From positions 1 through 16,213 of the forward strand of contig CAZGMJ010000092.1 in the NCBI GenBank assembly GCA_964526785.1: a stretch of 16,213 nt of DNA, read 5' to 3'. Below, one piece after another: positions 16,103 to 16,213 of the stretch. The notes under the pieces are model-generated. The model had not been told where the DNA came from. It searched no databases and saw only the letters and a list, made by a program, of their open reading frames with translations. This DNA is from CAZGMJ01 sp964526785 (GTDB lineage: Bacteria > Planctomycetota > Phycisphaerae > Sedimentisphaerales > Anaerobacaceae). A program made the translations under genes and the position numbers. Position 1 is the stretch's first letter. Each line of letters opens with the position of its first letter.

Positions 16103-16213
16103 TGGGTGGCACTGAAGAGCGGGTGTTCATGAAATCAGACAGGCCAATGATGGCATAGCTTAATATGACAGCGCTAAATGTGCTCAAGATTTCTATGCGG
16201 GTATGACGATGAA

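Overview
The window looks like chromosomal DNA of a planctomycete, most likely class Phycisphaerae. This is inferred from gene content, not from a marker gene. The pointers are a very large secreted LamG protein with dockerin-like DxNxxCxVDxxDL segments and repeated YYWR(I/V)DE modules, a formylglycine-type sulfatase, a Tat-exported TIM-barrel protein, a Tat-exported enolase-superfamily protein, and a fused two-oxo-acid dehydrogenase E1. No rRNA, tRNA or CRISPR array was seen.

Layout. Positions 1-311 hold no gene I can support. A DUF502 membrane protein lies on the minus strand (312-959) with its own promoter. On the plus strand follow a receiver-only response regulator (1422-1835) and a single-chain E1 alpha-beta 2-oxo acid dehydrogenase (2125-4596). 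Between the E1 gene and the sulfatase lies a decayed transposase remnant (4816-4994). A minus-strand pair encodes an exported xylose-isomerase-like TIM barrel (6689-7690) and an exported sulfatase (4991-6484). Divergent from it, after back-to-back promoters and a roughly 320-nt leader rich in hairpins, is a 1417-residue LamG / fibronectin-like / DUF1349-like protein (8136-12389), closed by a strong hairpin. On the minus strand a short phasin-like protein and a UbiB/ABC1 atypical kinase form a translationally coupled pair (14487-12496). The last gene (14837-16102, plus) is an exported mandelate racemase-type enolase-superfamily protein.

How it may work together. Sulfatase, TIM-barrel protein, LamG protein and racemase-like protein all carry export signals. 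Together they suggest a cell-surface or periplasmic programme for binding and dismantling sulfated or acidic polysaccharides. No glycoside hydrolase or polysaccharide lyase is visible here, so the substrate cannot be named. The E1, DUF502, receiver and UbiB genes look like ordinary housekeeping or regulatory genes.

The most unusual points are the hairpin-rich leader of the LamG gene, the architecture of the LamG protein (dockerin-like halves separated by a LamG domain, and a DUF1349-like domain nested in a jelly-roll-like domain), the atypical thiamine-diphosphate motif and two insertions in the fused E1, and the internally deleted transposase remnant. I do not see a clear-cut new defence or mobile system.
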